From JAFGDH01 sp964441265 (GTDB taxonomy: Archaea; Aenigmatarchaeota; Aenigmatarchaeia; QMZP01; QMZT01): a DNA stretch of 54,129 bases. The position numbers were made by a program, and so were the translations under genes. Shown piece after piece: positions 36,101 through 43,813 of this stretch. Numbering within the stretch: the stretch's first letter is position 1; the number at the start of each line of letters is the position of its first letter. The notes beneath the pieces are model-generated. The model was not told where the DNA came from and made no database searches. It saw only the letters and a list, made by a program, of their open reading frames with translations. The stretch spans positions 1-54,129 of the forward strand of contig CAYYKJ010000010.1 in assembly GCA_964441265.1 (NCBI GenBank), written 5' to 3'.

Positions 36101-36557
36101 TGTTAAGGGAAAGGAGATCAGAAAAGTTCCCCCCGATTCCGCCAGTTCCGTTATCTATCTGGGTATCTGTGAAAATGTGGACGAAATTCAGGGATTCCAT
36201 CAGGCGAACAACCGGCTTGAGTATCTCCGTCTTCACCTCGAAATTCATCTTGACGTTTTCATTTCCCTGCTCCAGCAGGAGCGTGTATTGCCCGGGAGGG
36301 AGGGTCTGACCATAGGTGTACTTCACGAAGCCGGTGGTCCCGTCCTTGGGTATGGTGAAGTTGTCAGCCATGGTCCCGTTGGAGGTGACGTTGCCGGTGA
36401 TGTTGGCGTCAGCCGTGCGGTTGACCTTTATCAGGGCGCTCTCGTTTATCTGGTAAACATCCTTGTCCATGAAGGCCAGCATGGCTTCGGAAGAGCACGA
36501 GAACGAAAAGAATACTAATGAGAAGAAGAATGCAGTGATCAATATTTTCCTGTTCAC
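30138..36557 (-). CDS. Giant secreted beta-sandwich protein (2139 aa)
   Basis: An N-terminal signal peptide (ILITAFFFSLVFFSFSC) with a Cys that could be lipidated, then about 2100 residues of repeated Ig-like/macroglobulin-like modules. Recurrent phrases are FAPGSTP/FAPGSNITA/FAPNSTMRV, PGxYxxxL and YxAEF. There are many NxS/T sequons, acidic Ca-binding-like stretches such as DLDMDGEIGGSEPRDG, and no C-terminal membrane helix. The ending EWFMIGEKEMGP overlaps the next gene's start. Probably attached to the surface through its operon partner. The substrate or binding function is unknown. Confidence 0.85.
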   Translation of the reverse strand: MNRKILITAFFFSLVFFSFSCSSEAMLAFMDKDVYQINESALIKVNRTADANITGNVTSNGTMADNFTIPKDGTTGFVKYTYGQTLPPGQYTLLLEQGNENVKMNFEVKTEILKPVVRLMESLNFVHIFTDTQIDNGTGGIGGNFSDLLSLNKTPYLYHGKILNLTGDGRVYHFVAVDENAPGVYDSLYVDDDSDFRLFNDTEDNATYPFMETSEQPGGMLKIDSEHRFIVADMDTSTGKTVYLLEPLDSPMFSSSDMLYMLVLLKHENGTLGKNTALNVSVFSESKVLKDSNLVEINENGTGNLSVNLSDYSPGKYTIVANETPVDVFKVETFSLRGKVTDLSGNPMTTFAPGSTPKIWVIARDANGDLMTLDSDPGGTVTFPDGTSFGLGLTEEPNATGVYTSVSGGGLTMPGEYKIEIEGTKGQYTEKVKVGLAVKSVEMMPMTLNPKYMDEGGGKGTMVTAFAPGSNITAAVFMINMSKGSGLKSGGPPCGFDGSSCVGVSCDASQFDVVVKNDLGQKYNLGENNFSVVTIGYASQLFGGETPDEPGMKDQCVVIMWGENNSWAENTGEYKVELSFSNDTIGDLRAAETFSVKRLLAKGSTVDFKGSSFSFFAPNSTMRVKLEVRDMLTDQLLPAENIINAKFTEMWKEWPERKNVFKDMSAFTKSDLNESIVNNTIVFTSPPEEGFYTAEFRFKANVSGTMMDGTGTIFFELKKYMIWADLDVAGEEGSWFVKRGENISLTVSIMDIDMASQKGSGTTPTCTGCAGMVATVSSLRNEQFFKEMKEGTDYTVTPGVVINSTSGATVQINPINLQSGWYGLDILLNDTSTGNTYYGWGGFEIRNFWVDIFSVMNQSGNITRMGGEGTTIPVGGSSLMAVAAYSPPSKFSPPMPLKVTYVNKAGIQDTSVWPPLPVDDTLCSMENLYEENLTECFDEGCEKYPIYLINVSTSSQIKEGNYELAVSADTERAGSDIGTARMTVSSYRINYMTDPMSKMFQWPPVYANTENLTLIFTGLNFDNSPHNLTNITVKNMYSEKEDRPISFKYGKNYTNNCTGSSNLCKVDVFLSGLSPGEYFAQLEVDDGNSTQTSEFMFGIKNLIFSVPQIYEGWTRDQTTAEQTLDAWNGEDTCDNQIWMQKNDVCKSLPGSTICTDQIGGVQTNITLPVAKNNSVDYFADRMCIYLNDGGRWLYASAPDDGCPGDKFVYIAGNGSHAWINMSNNMSDSQTLTNESTFTLSGYPGITWEVNSFRQNDPMYIRIKRAGAICARNEMGGDILTIVPPAGHDNHSTFYHGPSYVVGDMWMQTDCQQKPEMTKCILNISDRPGYVYHNTTHVWFYPNATFANFTDAGKASGPVSVGGIMSDGSGGNWKVVSIAKSKVTIEGQNVLENGVMVNASLSTSGKIWLGELREDELGFENKLSEEKTGWDLDNDGTKNGTVMFVIIDSSNGYDKLAYSKNASRKWNMSEIIDVSDTRANRQFGAGSEKLILLNIDPRADRVMFYDPNATGDWPEIGDSRVGDNITIPVVVKSPDGSPISANVSIPHMKVKTSSGTTIEPAGVGPVLIEGVGEIEVNVSSLGYGAGRYEFELKAENDALGEEMLNEWLWPRSTVRNFLIDTSAGYGGIITNFAAMEVDVYGGWDSPVKIRNLFTVNQSGVPVMKGVMETIDHEVMHSSCPGFQDPADAGAEGGNKTYVLDRFQGEYYAYMTPANQSTLWLSEGDCNFTTNTSNYTEGSPVNITLGQDTHMLYVLRANMSGGSAIGLSGFPDEIEPIRMDDWGGRPSPNWNIMSMNRSGTIYNVVYANNTTCSYPQAVTWGINDVAKVVWLDTDGNFSDASSYQIGQNFTADEYVSRVGPAPWDGLVIADGSNLTSVLPPGERPGMDVRPQDNTPVYFGFANESSIGLDLDMDGEIGGSEPRDGNYMIVAYDDFGDGENDLTRIYVDNDMSISEPWWANSSNIQEGQVYTYYDFYKGEGFEMPEQEGNPPRGMWGGNIRFGPRNDSMDWEQRPEWNIKAYNGTRMIIEKNVWHLNETKTIAITGRAFDFAQNPISGANLTLKKLKMFGGGVPYKELVEGSDFTLINTQNVTDSKGYGMLKLEPVGSWVIGAEYIAVVEVGNGAVTETTDEWFMIGEKEMGP

Positions 36558-36661
36558 TCCGTAACACCCGACGATCTCGATTCTGAATAGTTTACATTAT
36601 CTATTTTTCGTGAGTTCCTTATAAACGTAACTCTATACGTTTAAGTAGTGAATCGTCGGCA

Positions 36662-37048
36662 TCAGAAAACGAACCTCAGTTCATCCCCGGGCCTGGTGCC
36701 GGACTCCCTGACAGTCCCGGCGTTGACCTCGAGGACGTATTTACATTTCCTTTCCGGCCTGGCTATGCCCCATGTGCTGGGCCGGATTGAAAGCGGCATG
36801 AAATTCTCCCTCACGTCGGCCACCCTTCTTTCCCTGCCGATGAAAATCAGATCAATGGGGAAGCGCATCCCCATCATCCACATGGAATGTTTGCCCTCCT
36901 TCTTGAACATGAAAAGCATTCCGGTCCCCTCCTCCAGGTATTCCCTGAACATCAGCCCTTTCATTCGCCCGAAGAAGGAGCCGGCGACCTCGGTCTTGCT
37001 GGTAATGGTGGTGCACTTGGTGAGATTGAGTACCCGCATTTTCCTCAT
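36662..37048 (-). CDS. DUF192 family protein
   Basis: A 128-aa DUF192 protein: FFGRMKGLMFREYLEEGTGMLFMF, then HSMWMMGMRFPIDLIFIG and the ending YVLEVNAGTVRESGTRPGDEL are the family hallmarks. The ATG at 37048 overlaps the stop of the dCMP deaminase gene, so the two are coupled. There is no signal peptide, unlike many bacterial members. Function is unknown. Confidence 0.88.
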   Translation of the reverse strand: MRKMRVLNLTKCTTITSKTEVAGSFFGRMKGLMFREYLEEGTGMLFMFKKEGKHSMWMMGMRFPIDLIFIGRERRVADVRENFMPLSIRPSTWGIARPERKCKYVLEVNAGTVRESGTRPGDELRFVF

Positions 37049-37551
37049 TCCCGTTTCTCTTCCTTCGGCCCGGAGGGTCCCGTCCCGAAAACGTCGCACC
37101 TTATGCCCGCACTGGTCAGAAGCTCTATCCCTTCCTTGTCCGGGTAATCGTCTATGTAGACGACCCTCTTAACGCCGGAGTTCGCGATCATCCTCGCGCA
37201 GTATTTGCAGGGCTTGGCGTTAACGTAGAGGGTCCCGCCATCCATCCTGAGGGGATCCGCCCGTATGATGGCGTTGGCCTCGGCATGGACACCCCTGCAC
37301 ACCTCGAGCATGGTGCCGGACTTTATCCTGAGTTTGTCCCTGAGACACCCTATCTCGGTGCAGTGGGGGAGCCCCCGCGGGGCTCCGTTGAACCCAGTGG
37401 AGACGATGGTGTTGTCCCTGACTATAACCGCCCCGAAATTGTGCCTGATGCAAGTGGATCTCCTGGATATGGCATCCACGACACCCATCCAGTAGGTGTC
37501 CCAGTCGGGCCTCTTCACCTTTCTTTTGTCTGGCCTGGTCAAGATGATCAC
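37045..37551 (-). CDS. dCMP/cytidine deaminase family protein
   Basis: A 168-aa zinc deaminase of the ComEB/dCMP deaminase type. The zinc and catalytic motif HAE is at residues 89-91, and the second half PCKYC has Cys115 and Cys118. STGFNGAPRGLPHCTEIGC matches the family's substrate loop. It likely makes dUMP from dCMP for thymidylate synthesis. Confidence 0.92.
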   Translation of the reverse strand: MIILTRPDKRKVKRPDWDTYWMGVVDAISRRSTCIRHNFGAVIVRDNTIVSTGFNGAPRGLPHCTEIGCLRDKLRIKSGTMLEVCRGVHAEANAIIRADPLRMDGGTLYVNAKPCKYCARMIANSGVKRVVYIDDYPDKEGIELLTSAGIRCDVFGTGPSGPKEEKRE

Positions 37552-37602
37552 TCAATTATATTACATATTATAGTATATTAAATATCAGAACTTCCGCCGG
37601 AC

Positions 37603-38004
37603 TCATCTGTCAACCGGCATGTCCTTGAGAAGATATGCTGAAAGGTTCTTGTTGTATTCGTTCGCAGCGTTGCGGGGAACGGTTGATTCTTCGATGTGCT
37701 TTTCGACGAATTTCTCCATCATTTCTCTGGCTTTCCCGCCTCCGAACAATTCCGGGTCGATCTCGTTGCAGCCAGCCATAACATTCCCATCTTCATCTAT
37801 CTCGGTGTATTTGACCCATTCCTCCGCCTCCGGACTCACCGGCCCGGCCCTGTATTTACGGCCACCCACCATGCCTGAATGCCCCTTCCCGGGCTTTCCC
37901 AGAAGATGGTTGTATCTGGTGAAAACCAGCATGTTGCCCCAGGGGAGATCGAACGTTCCCATGTTTTCCAGTTCATTGAAATCATGGCCATATCTCTTGC
38001 TCAT
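37603..38004 (-). CDS. Hypothetical protein, 133 aa
   Basis: A soluble, unrecognised protein with a GKPGKGHSGMVGGRKYRAGPVSPEAEEWV segment and a charged C-terminal half. The ATG at 38004 is preferred; a TATTTATTT box about 25 nt upstream fits a leaderless transcript, and the longer frame runs into the hel308 gene. It reads in the same direction as hel308 with 29 nt between. Confidence 0.6.
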   Translation of the reverse strand: MSKRYGHDFNELENMGTFDLPWGNMLVFTRYNHLLGKPGKGHSGMVGGRKYRAGPVSPEAEEWVKYTEIDEDGNVMAGCNEIDPELFGGGKAREMMEKFVEKHIEESTVPRNAANEYNKNLSAYLLKDMPVDR

Positions 38005-38033
38005 GTTAACCACTATGAAATAAGAAATAAATA

Positions 38034-40226
38034 CTAAATGGTTCCCTGCTTTTTTTTGCCTGCCTGGTCCAGCTGCTCCTTGATGTTCGAGGCGGTCTTC
38101 GGACCCACCATCCTGGAAAGGGTTTCCAGAGGGACCTTCCGGACATCGGAAAGCTTCCGGAGGTTGTTGGAATAGAGCTTCCTCGCCCTGACCCTCCCTA
38201 TCCCCTTCAGCCGGACCAGGGGAAGCAGCTCCTCCCTCACGCCGTACTTCATCCTGACCCTGACCCTGCGTATGTTCTTCACCGCCTCCTTCATCCCCAT
38301 GAGAAGGCTGAGCTCCTGTGTGGCGTAGAGGAGCCAGTCCGCATTGTTCAGCCTCGACCTGGTCTCCCCGGGGGTGACCCCGAACTTCTCCAGTATGAGA
38401 TCCTCGCCCAGCTCGTCCATCCATTCCGAGAAAACCCATGACATCTTCATCGATCTCAGGTAATCGTCATATTCGTATTCCCATGGGTTCGGCGGCTTCT
38501 CCAGGAGATCTTTCTCATAGGTGGTCATAAGCTCGTTTATGCCCTCCATATCCCTCTTCCTGACCGAGGGCCCCGGGCGCATCTCTATGGTGTTGGATAT
38601 GAGCTGGAGGACGGAGAAAGGGGAAAGACCGGAACCGCCCGACTTCTCCAGGTTCCTGACCAGGTAGTTAGCGGTAAGCGGATCGATATACAGCTCGGAA
38701 ACCCTCTTCCCCAGCGGGGTGGGCTCCAGCTTACCGCCGCCTTCATGGATCTCGGAGGCGGGCCTGAAGGGGTTGTCTTCGGAGGGAACCCCTCCCTTTA
38801 TGAACCCGAAGGATTTCAGCATCTCGGCTATCTTGTCCAGCTGCCTCTCTATGCCGGAGAGTTCCCCGTACTGGCGGGCATAGAAGGATCCGGAAAAGAA
38901 ATCCACCAGCCCCTCCATGGAAGTGACCATCCCGGAGGCCACCAGGGCGAGGGTATGCATCCTGAGGACGGGTTCCACACCCAGCTTGGACTGTATCTTC
39001 TCGGGCTCCCCGTGGACGTAATTGTCCCAGAGGTATTCGGCATCCCCCCTGTTCTTGGCAACCAGTATCGCCTCACCTGTCTCGTCGTATTTCGGCCGGC
39101 CTGCCCTTCCCGCCATCTGCTGCACCTCCAGGACGGGTATGTAATCCATCCCGTAACCGGAGCTGAATCTCTTGGTGTCCCTTACCACCACCCTGAAGGC
39201 GGGCAGGTTCAGCCCCCATGCGAGCGTGGGGGTGGCCGCTATGACCTTTATTTTGCCCTCCCTGAAGCTGTCCTCTATTATCTTCCTCTGCCTGCTGGTT
39301 ATCCCGGCGTGGTGGAAGGAAACCCCCTTCTTAACCATGCCCGAGAGCTTCTCGCACTGGAGCGTGGGCCTCTCGAGGGCGTGCAGTATCCCTCCCGAGG
39401 CCTCCACGAGGGCATTCCTTTCCTCCGGCCCGAGGCTGCTCTGAACCACCCCTCCGAGACGCCCGGCAAGGGCCTCTGCGTTCCTTCTGGTGGAGACGAA
39501 AACGAGCGCCTGCTTCCCCATCCCAAGGGTATCCTTTATTATGCCCGCGGTTTCGCTTACCTCCGAACCCAGGCCGAGCTTCCTCTTCCTGGGGTGATAG
39601 GTTATCTCGTTCTCGAAACAGACCCCTCTGAAGAGTTTGACGGGCCTGTAGTCCGACCTCACCGGTTTCGCCCCCAGCCACCCGGAAATCTCCTCGTAGT
39701 TGCTTATGGTTGCGGAGAGGCCGATTATCTGCGGGCTCAGCATGGACTTCAGCTTGGTTATCATCACCTCGAGCGTCGGACCCCTCCCGGGGTCGTTCAG
39801 CAGGTGGATCTCGTCCACCACAACAAGGCCGACCTGCCCCAGCCAGGATATTCCGTGGCGCAGGAGGGAGTCGAACTTCTCCGACGTGACGATTATTATG
39901 TCGTATTTGGCAAGCCATGGATCCGAGGCGTCCATATCACCTATACTGAGGGCTGTCCTGCAGCCAAGTGAATCGTATTTTTCCCTGAATTCCCTGTGCT
40001 TTTCCGAGGCGAGAGCCTTCAGGGGCACTATGTACACCACTTTTTTGCCCTCAGCCACGGTCCTGAGGGCGGCCATCTCCGCCACCAGCGTCTTCCCCGA
40101 TGCAGTGGGGGCGGAAACCACCATGCTCTTCCCTTCCAGAAGACCGGCATCCAGCGACTTCTTCTGGACAGGGTTCAGCTCCGAAAAGCCCGACCTGGAA
40201 AGCACCTCATCCGCAACGCTGTCCAT
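38034..40226 (-). CDS. hel308: Hel308 superfamily 2 DNA helicase
   Basis: A 730-aa ATP-dependent 3'-5' helicase used at stalled forks. Q-motif region at LNPVQKKSL, motif I APTASGKT (39-46), motif II DEIH (138-141), motif III LSATI and motif VI QMAGRAGRP are visible. The ratchet domain and a C-terminal helix-hairpin-helix (RLKGIGRVRARKLY...MVGPKTASNIKEQL) follow. A TTTATAATA box about 25 nt before the ATG indicates a leaderless mRNA. Confidence 0.96.
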   Translation of the reverse strand: MDSVADEVLSRSGFSELNPVQKKSLDAGLLEGKSMVVSAPTASGKTLVAEMAALRTVAEGKKVVYIVPLKALASEKHREFREKYDSLGCRTALSIGDMDASDPWLAKYDIIIVTSEKFDSLLRHGISWLGQVGLVVVDEIHLLNDPGRGPTLEVMITKLKSMLSPQIIGLSATISNYEEISGWLGAKPVRSDYRPVKLFRGVCFENEITYHPRKRKLGLGSEVSETAGIIKDTLGMGKQALVFVSTRRNAEALAGRLGGVVQSSLGPEERNALVEASGGILHALERPTLQCEKLSGMVKKGVSFHHAGITSRQRKIIEDSFREGKIKVIAATPTLAWGLNLPAFRVVVRDTKRFSSGYGMDYIPVLEVQQMAGRAGRPKYDETGEAILVAKNRGDAEYLWDNYVHGEPEKIQSKLGVEPVLRMHTLALVASGMVTSMEGLVDFFSGSFYARQYGELSGIERQLDKIAEMLKSFGFIKGGVPSEDNPFRPASEIHEGGGKLEPTPLGKRVSELYIDPLTANYLVRNLEKSGGSGLSPFSVLQLISNTIEMRPGPSVRKRDMEGINELMTTYEKDLLEKPPNPWEYEYDDYLRSMKMSWVFSEWMDELGEDLILEKFGVTPGETRSRLNNADWLLYATQELSLLMGMKEAVKNIRRVRVRMKYGVREELLPLVRLKGIGRVRARKLYSNNLRKLSDVRKVPLETLSRMVGPKTASNIKEQLDQAGKKKQGTI

Positions 40227-40294
40227 ATAGGGAAGATTGGTAGAAAGATATTATAAAGAGGGGGTTTTCTGACATACCCGTGAAGACCATGAGG

Positions 40295-40308
40295 CCCATA
40301 TTTATGGG
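40295..40308. promoter_or_regulatory. Inverted repeat CCCATA-TT-TATGGG
   Basis: A perfect 6-bp inverted repeat with 2-bp spacer in the 257-nt divergent region between hel308 and the SEC-C gene. The AT core resembles a TATA box, so it might be an operator overlapping a promoter. No regulator is implicated. Confidence 0.3.
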
Positions 40309-40367
40309 TGCTTCCCCCTATATTTATTTGCAGCGCTGAATAGCGTGCCCCGCATCCCAACCGGAGC

Positions 40368-40378
40368 ATTTATATACC
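40368..40378 (+). promoter_or_regulatory. TATA-like box upstream of the SEC-C protein gene
   Basis: CATTTATATAC predicts a start near 40398 and a leader of about 85 nt. That leader includes a hairpin (CTTAT/ATAAG, 40393-40407) and a complementary GGAC/GTCC pair. Confidence 0.4.
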
Positions 40379-40483
40379 AGCGAACCAAAACACTTATCTT
40401 CCATAAGGAAGGCTGAGGGTATGTCAAAGAATTGAAAAGGACCCAACACCAACAGATACGGAAAGTCCGCGGAAAGAGAAAGC

Positions 40484-40963
40484 ATGCCTGATATTTCTGG
40501 CTTAGTCCAACCGAAATCCCCCGTCACGGCCGCACCTTCGGTTGCAGGGGGAAAGCTGACCAAGGACGATTACACCCTCAGCGACACACTGGACAAGATG
40601 AAGCCCTCCCACATGCTGGAGGACACCGACGTTTACGACAGGGTAGAATGGCACGGCGACCCCAAATGCCCCTGCGGATCGGGACTCAAGGCGGACGAAT
40701 GCTGCTTCAAGGAGATGAGATCTGACCGCCACCCCCTGGCCGGCATAAAGCAGTACAGGTCAAAACTCCAGAATGCCGACACCGGGGGATACGCCACCGT
40801 GAACATAGTGGACATAGACACCGAAGATGGGGAAGATAAAAGGGAAGACGTCTGCCCGGTCTGCGGATTTGAAAAGAGCGCGTGCATATGCGGGAAAATC
40901 GCCCCGGAGGAAGCGGGGAAGACCGAAGAGGCAGGGAAAGGGGACATCTGGGTGCGCAAATAG
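40484..40963 (+). CDS. SEC-C motif and zinc-ribbon protein
   Basis: A 159-aa protein. Residues 62-74 hold the SEC-C metal motif CPCGSGLKADECC, as found at the end of SecA and in many small proteins. Residues about 124-136 hold CPVCGFEKSACICG, a second zinc site. The N-terminal 55 residues are polar and probably flexible, and the tail is acidic. SEC-C domains bind ribosomes or partner proteins; a role in translation or protein quality control is possible but not shown here. Confidence 0.72.
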   Translation: MPDISGLVQPKSPVTAAPSVAGGKLTKDDYTLSDTLDKMKPSHMLEDTDVYDRVEWHGDPKCPCGSGLKADECCFKEMRSDRHPLAGIKQYRSKLQNADTGGYATVNIVDIDTEDGEDKREDVCPVCGFEKSACICGKIAPEEAGKTEEAGKGDIWVRK

Positions 40964-41027
40964 AAAGACAGCGATAAATGAGCTCTGACTCGGCAAATTT
41001 ATTAGGAAGTCCGTGCAAATTATCATT

Positions 41028-42353
41028 ATGGCCGACATCGCCCTGACCGTAACCTATTTCGCTTTTCTGCTTGGCTTCGGAGTCATAATCGCCAACCTGC
41101 TAAAGAAGGTGAAGATACCGGACACGTTCTTCCTGCTCATTCTGGGTCTGATCATGGGCCCCACGGTATTCATGAACCCGCTTATCACGCCCTACGTGAA
41201 CATAACGCTGGTTGATGTGGGGGTGATGGGATCGGTGCCCGACTTTCTCCGGATACTCGCCCTCATACTGGTCGTCTTCACGGGAACGTTCAACCTGAGC
41301 ATGAGGGTGTTCAGGGAGGTCTCCGACGTTTCGGTTAAACTCGCCTTCCTGGGGGTATTCTTCAACACCGTGTTCTTCGGGGTCGTCGCCTCCGTTATGT
41401 TCCAGTTAGAACTGGTATACGCGCTCCTTCTGGGAGCGGTCCTCAGCGGAACCGGGGCCGGTGTCCTGTACGCCTTCGAGGCGTCCCTGAAGAAATACAG
41501 CAGGGCAATCACCATAATCAAGGTCGAATCCATATTCAACTCCCCCCTGACCGTGCTGCTACCCATACTCTTCCTCGACCTGGTGGGGATGGAGCCGGGG
41601 GCCCTCATAGAGCCCCTGAAATACATGACGCTGTTCTGGCAGATGATAGCCGCCGGGGTCGGGACCGGGCTGATAATAGGATTCTCCGTCTCCAAGCTGC
41701 TCAAGTCCATGCTCAGGGAATACGCCCCCCTCCTGGTCTTCGCGGTGGCCCTAATAACCTATGCCATGGCCGAAGCTGTCGGAGGGTCGGGTATGCTCGC
41801 CGTTGCAGTGTGCGGCCTGATAGCGGGCAACATGGTCTTCAAGGGGAGCAAGAAGAAGAGGAAGGAAGAGGTGAAGCAGTTCGACGACCAGCTTTCCGAG
41901 ATGCTCAGGATATCCGTATTCACCCTTCTGGGGGCCCAGGTAACGCTCCCCCTCGGCAGCCCGGTAATGCTTCTGGCATTCGGGTTCTTCCTGATAGTTT
42001 TCCTCTCCAGGCCCCTGTTCCTCATACCGTCCATCGGGAAGCTCAGGATGGGAATGTGCAAGAAGGAACTCATACTCATGAACACGGTCTCCCCCAGGGG
42101 GCTCTCCTCGGCAGCAATGGCCCCGATCATCTCCACCGCCATACTTTCAATACCCGGCCTGGCGAATGCGGATGCCATAGCCGGTCTCATGGTCAACGTG
42201 ATATTCATAGTCGTTCTCCTGTCGGTGCTCTTCTCCACGGTGATAGCATGGGTCATGAGCCTGGACAGGTTCAAGGTCAAAAAAAGCGAAGAGGAATGCA
42301 AGACCGAGGAGGAGAAGGAGATGGAGGAGGCGGAAAAGGTCCCGGGGGAATGA
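41028..42353 (+). CDS. Cation:proton antiporter (CPA family)
   Basis: A 441-aa membrane protein with about 11-12 helices (LTVTYFAFLLGFGVIIANLL to VIFIVVLLSVLFSTVIAWVM). The motif LILGLIMGP in helix 2 and the GAVLSGTGAGVL helix fit the Na+/H+ exchanger (NhaP/KefB-like) superfamily; the usual ND/DD ion-binding pair in that helix is not evident. The ATG at 41028 is preferred over GTG at 41013 because an AAATTTATTA box lies about 30 nt upstream. The C-terminus is a short acidic tail. Confidence 0.85.
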   Translation: MADIALTVTYFAFLLGFGVIIANLLKKVKIPDTFFLLILGLIMGPTVFMNPLITPYVNITLVDVGVMGSVPDFLRILALILVVFTGTFNLSMRVFREVSDVSVKLAFLGVFFNTVFFGVVASVMFQLELVYALLLGAVLSGTGAGVLYAFEASLKKYSRAITIIKVESIFNSPLTVLLPILFLDLVGMEPGALIEPLKYMTLFWQMIAAGVGTGLIIGFSVSKLLKSMLREYAPLLVFAVALITYAMAEAVGGSGMLAVAVCGLIAGNMVFKGSKKKRKEEVKQFDDQLSEMLRISVFTLLGAQVTLPLGSPVMLLAFGFFLIVFLSRPLFLIPSIGKLRMGMCKKELILMNTVSPRGLSSAAMAPIISTAILSIPGLANADAIAGLMVNVIFIVVLLSVLFSTVIAWVMSLDRFKVKKSEEECKTEEEKEMEEAEKVPGE

Positions 42354-42377
42354 TTCTCCCCCATGTTCTCCCCGGCC

Positions 42378-43100
42378 TCACCACAGGAAGGAAAGCGTTC
42401 CCGCCAGGGAATAAAGCACGACTCCTACCATGAAATCCACCAGTCCGAGGAGGAAATTTCCCGCCCCTATCACGAGACTGAACAGGGGGCCCAGTATTAT
42501 TATTATGCCCAGGAACAGCCCCAGCCAGAGCAGCCCCTTTCCGGCCTGTTTTTTGTTGTGGCTGAAGGCGAACAAAACGCCCACCAGCAGACCCGCCACA
42601 TGGGAAACGTGAGCCACCCCGGTGGCGTATTCCCCGAAGTATACCAGCATGCTCTCCACCACAGCGTAGATAATCCCCACGAACCCCAGCGGGAGGGGGA
42701 AGACGTAGAAGTTGACCCTCTTTTTGGGATTGAGCAGCATGGAAGCGCCCATTAGCCCGAAAACGCATCCGGACGCCCCCACCACCGCGCCGGGGGAGAC
42801 CACGGCGAAGGCGATGTTCCCCATTATCCCCGCGAGGAAGTAGACGGCGAGAAAGGTTTTGGAATCGACCTCGTCCTCCAGAGCCCCGCCGAAGAAATAC
42901 AGCCCCAGCATGTTGAAGAAAAGGTGGGATGCGCTGGCGTGCACGAACAGGGAGGTGATTATCCTCCATATATGGAGAATGTAGGGTCCCGAGAAGGAGA
43001 GCGCCCCGAAGGCCCCCTCCAGCATCTCCTCTGGCATGGAGAACATGAAAAGGAAGACTAAGACGTTCGCCAGCACGAGTGTTCCGGTGAATTTTCCCAT
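42378..43100 (-). CDS. Rhomboid-family intramembrane serine protease
   Basis: A 240-aa membrane protein with six or seven helices. The oxyanion Asn is in HLFFNMLG (Asn63), the nucleophile is Ser110 in GASG, and the catalytic His is His167 in HVSHVAGLL. All three are in the expected order and spacing, so it is probably active. It could process membrane-anchored surface proteins such as those encoded in this window, which is inference. Convergent with the antiporter gene. Confidence 0.93.
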   Translation of the reverse strand: MGKFTGTLVLANVLVFLFMFSMPEEMLEGAFGALSFSGPYILHIWRIITSLFVHASASHLFFNMLGLYFFGGALEDEVDSKTFLAVYFLAGIMGNIAFAVVSPGAVVGASGCVFGLMGASMLLNPKKRVNFYVFPLPLGFVGIIYAVVESMLVYFGEYATGVAHVSHVAGLLVGVLFAFSHNKKQAGKGLLWLGLFLGIIIILGPLFSLVIGAGNFLLGLVDFMVGVVLYSLAGTLSFLW

Positions 43101-43138
43101 AATTTTAATTTAAGCCCGGACAAATAATAATCAATTGG

Positions 43139-43813
43139 ATGTCAAGGATAACCATCGTTCCTACTTCTCATGTGGCAGGGGAGAGCATAGAAAGGATAAA
43201 GAGGGCGATAAGGGAGGAGAAGCCCGACTGCGTGGCAGTGGAGATGGACGTGAACAGGTACCGCGCCCTGAAGAAAGAGCACCAGGCCCCATGGCAGGAA
43301 ACCATGGCATCACTTGGCATCTTCACCTTCCTACTGTACTGGATAATGAAGCGCCTCCAGCTCTTCTTCGGTAAGAAAACCGGTATAATACCGGGGACGG
43401 AGATGCTGGCTGCGGTGGAAGCAGCGAGGAGGGAGGGGACAACGGTCGCCTTCATAGATCAGGACATACAGCTGACCTTCCTCGGGATAAGGAACATGGA
43501 GACCCGTGAAAAGGTCAAGCTGCTCCGCCTGCTGGTCATGGCGGTGCTGGGACTGGCCTTCCCTTTCCTGCCCGGGAAGAAGGAGAAGATAGACCTGAAC
43601 AGGGTCCCGGGGGACAGGATGGTCAGGGAGGCCATGAAGGTGTTCAGGAAGGAGATGCCCGGGCTCTACAGGGTGCTGGTGGAGAACAGGGACCGGTTCA
43701 TGGGGAGGAACCTGATAGCCCTAACCGACAAGTTCGAAAGGATCGTCTGCGTGGCCGGGGCGGGCCACCGTGAGGGTCTGGAGAGGATAGTCAGAGATCA
43801 TCTCGCAGGCTAG
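43139..43813 (+). CDS. TraB/PrgY-family protein
   Basis: A 224-aa member of the TraB family (metalloprotease-like superfamily with EreA/ChaN-type proteins). The N-terminal TSHVAGES matches the family GTxH/SH motif, CVAVEMDVNRY supplies the conserved Glu, and the C-terminal CVAGAGHREGLERI is the GxGH motif. A hydrophobic segment at about 130-146 could be membrane-associated. Function in archaea is unknown; bacterial members affect pheromone signalling. It overlaps the 3' end of the convergent next gene by 23 nt. Confidence 0.85.
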   Translation: MSRITIVPTSHVAGESIERIKRAIREEKPDCVAVEMDVNRYRALKKEHQAPWQETMASLGIFTFLLYWIMKRLQLFFGKKTGIIPGTEMLAAVEAARREGTTVAFIDQDIQLTFLGIRNMETREKVKLLRLLVMAVLGLAFPFLPGKKEKIDLNRVPGDRMVREAMKVFRKEMPGLYRVLVENRDRFMGRNLIALTDKFERIVCVAGAGHREGLERIVRDHLAG

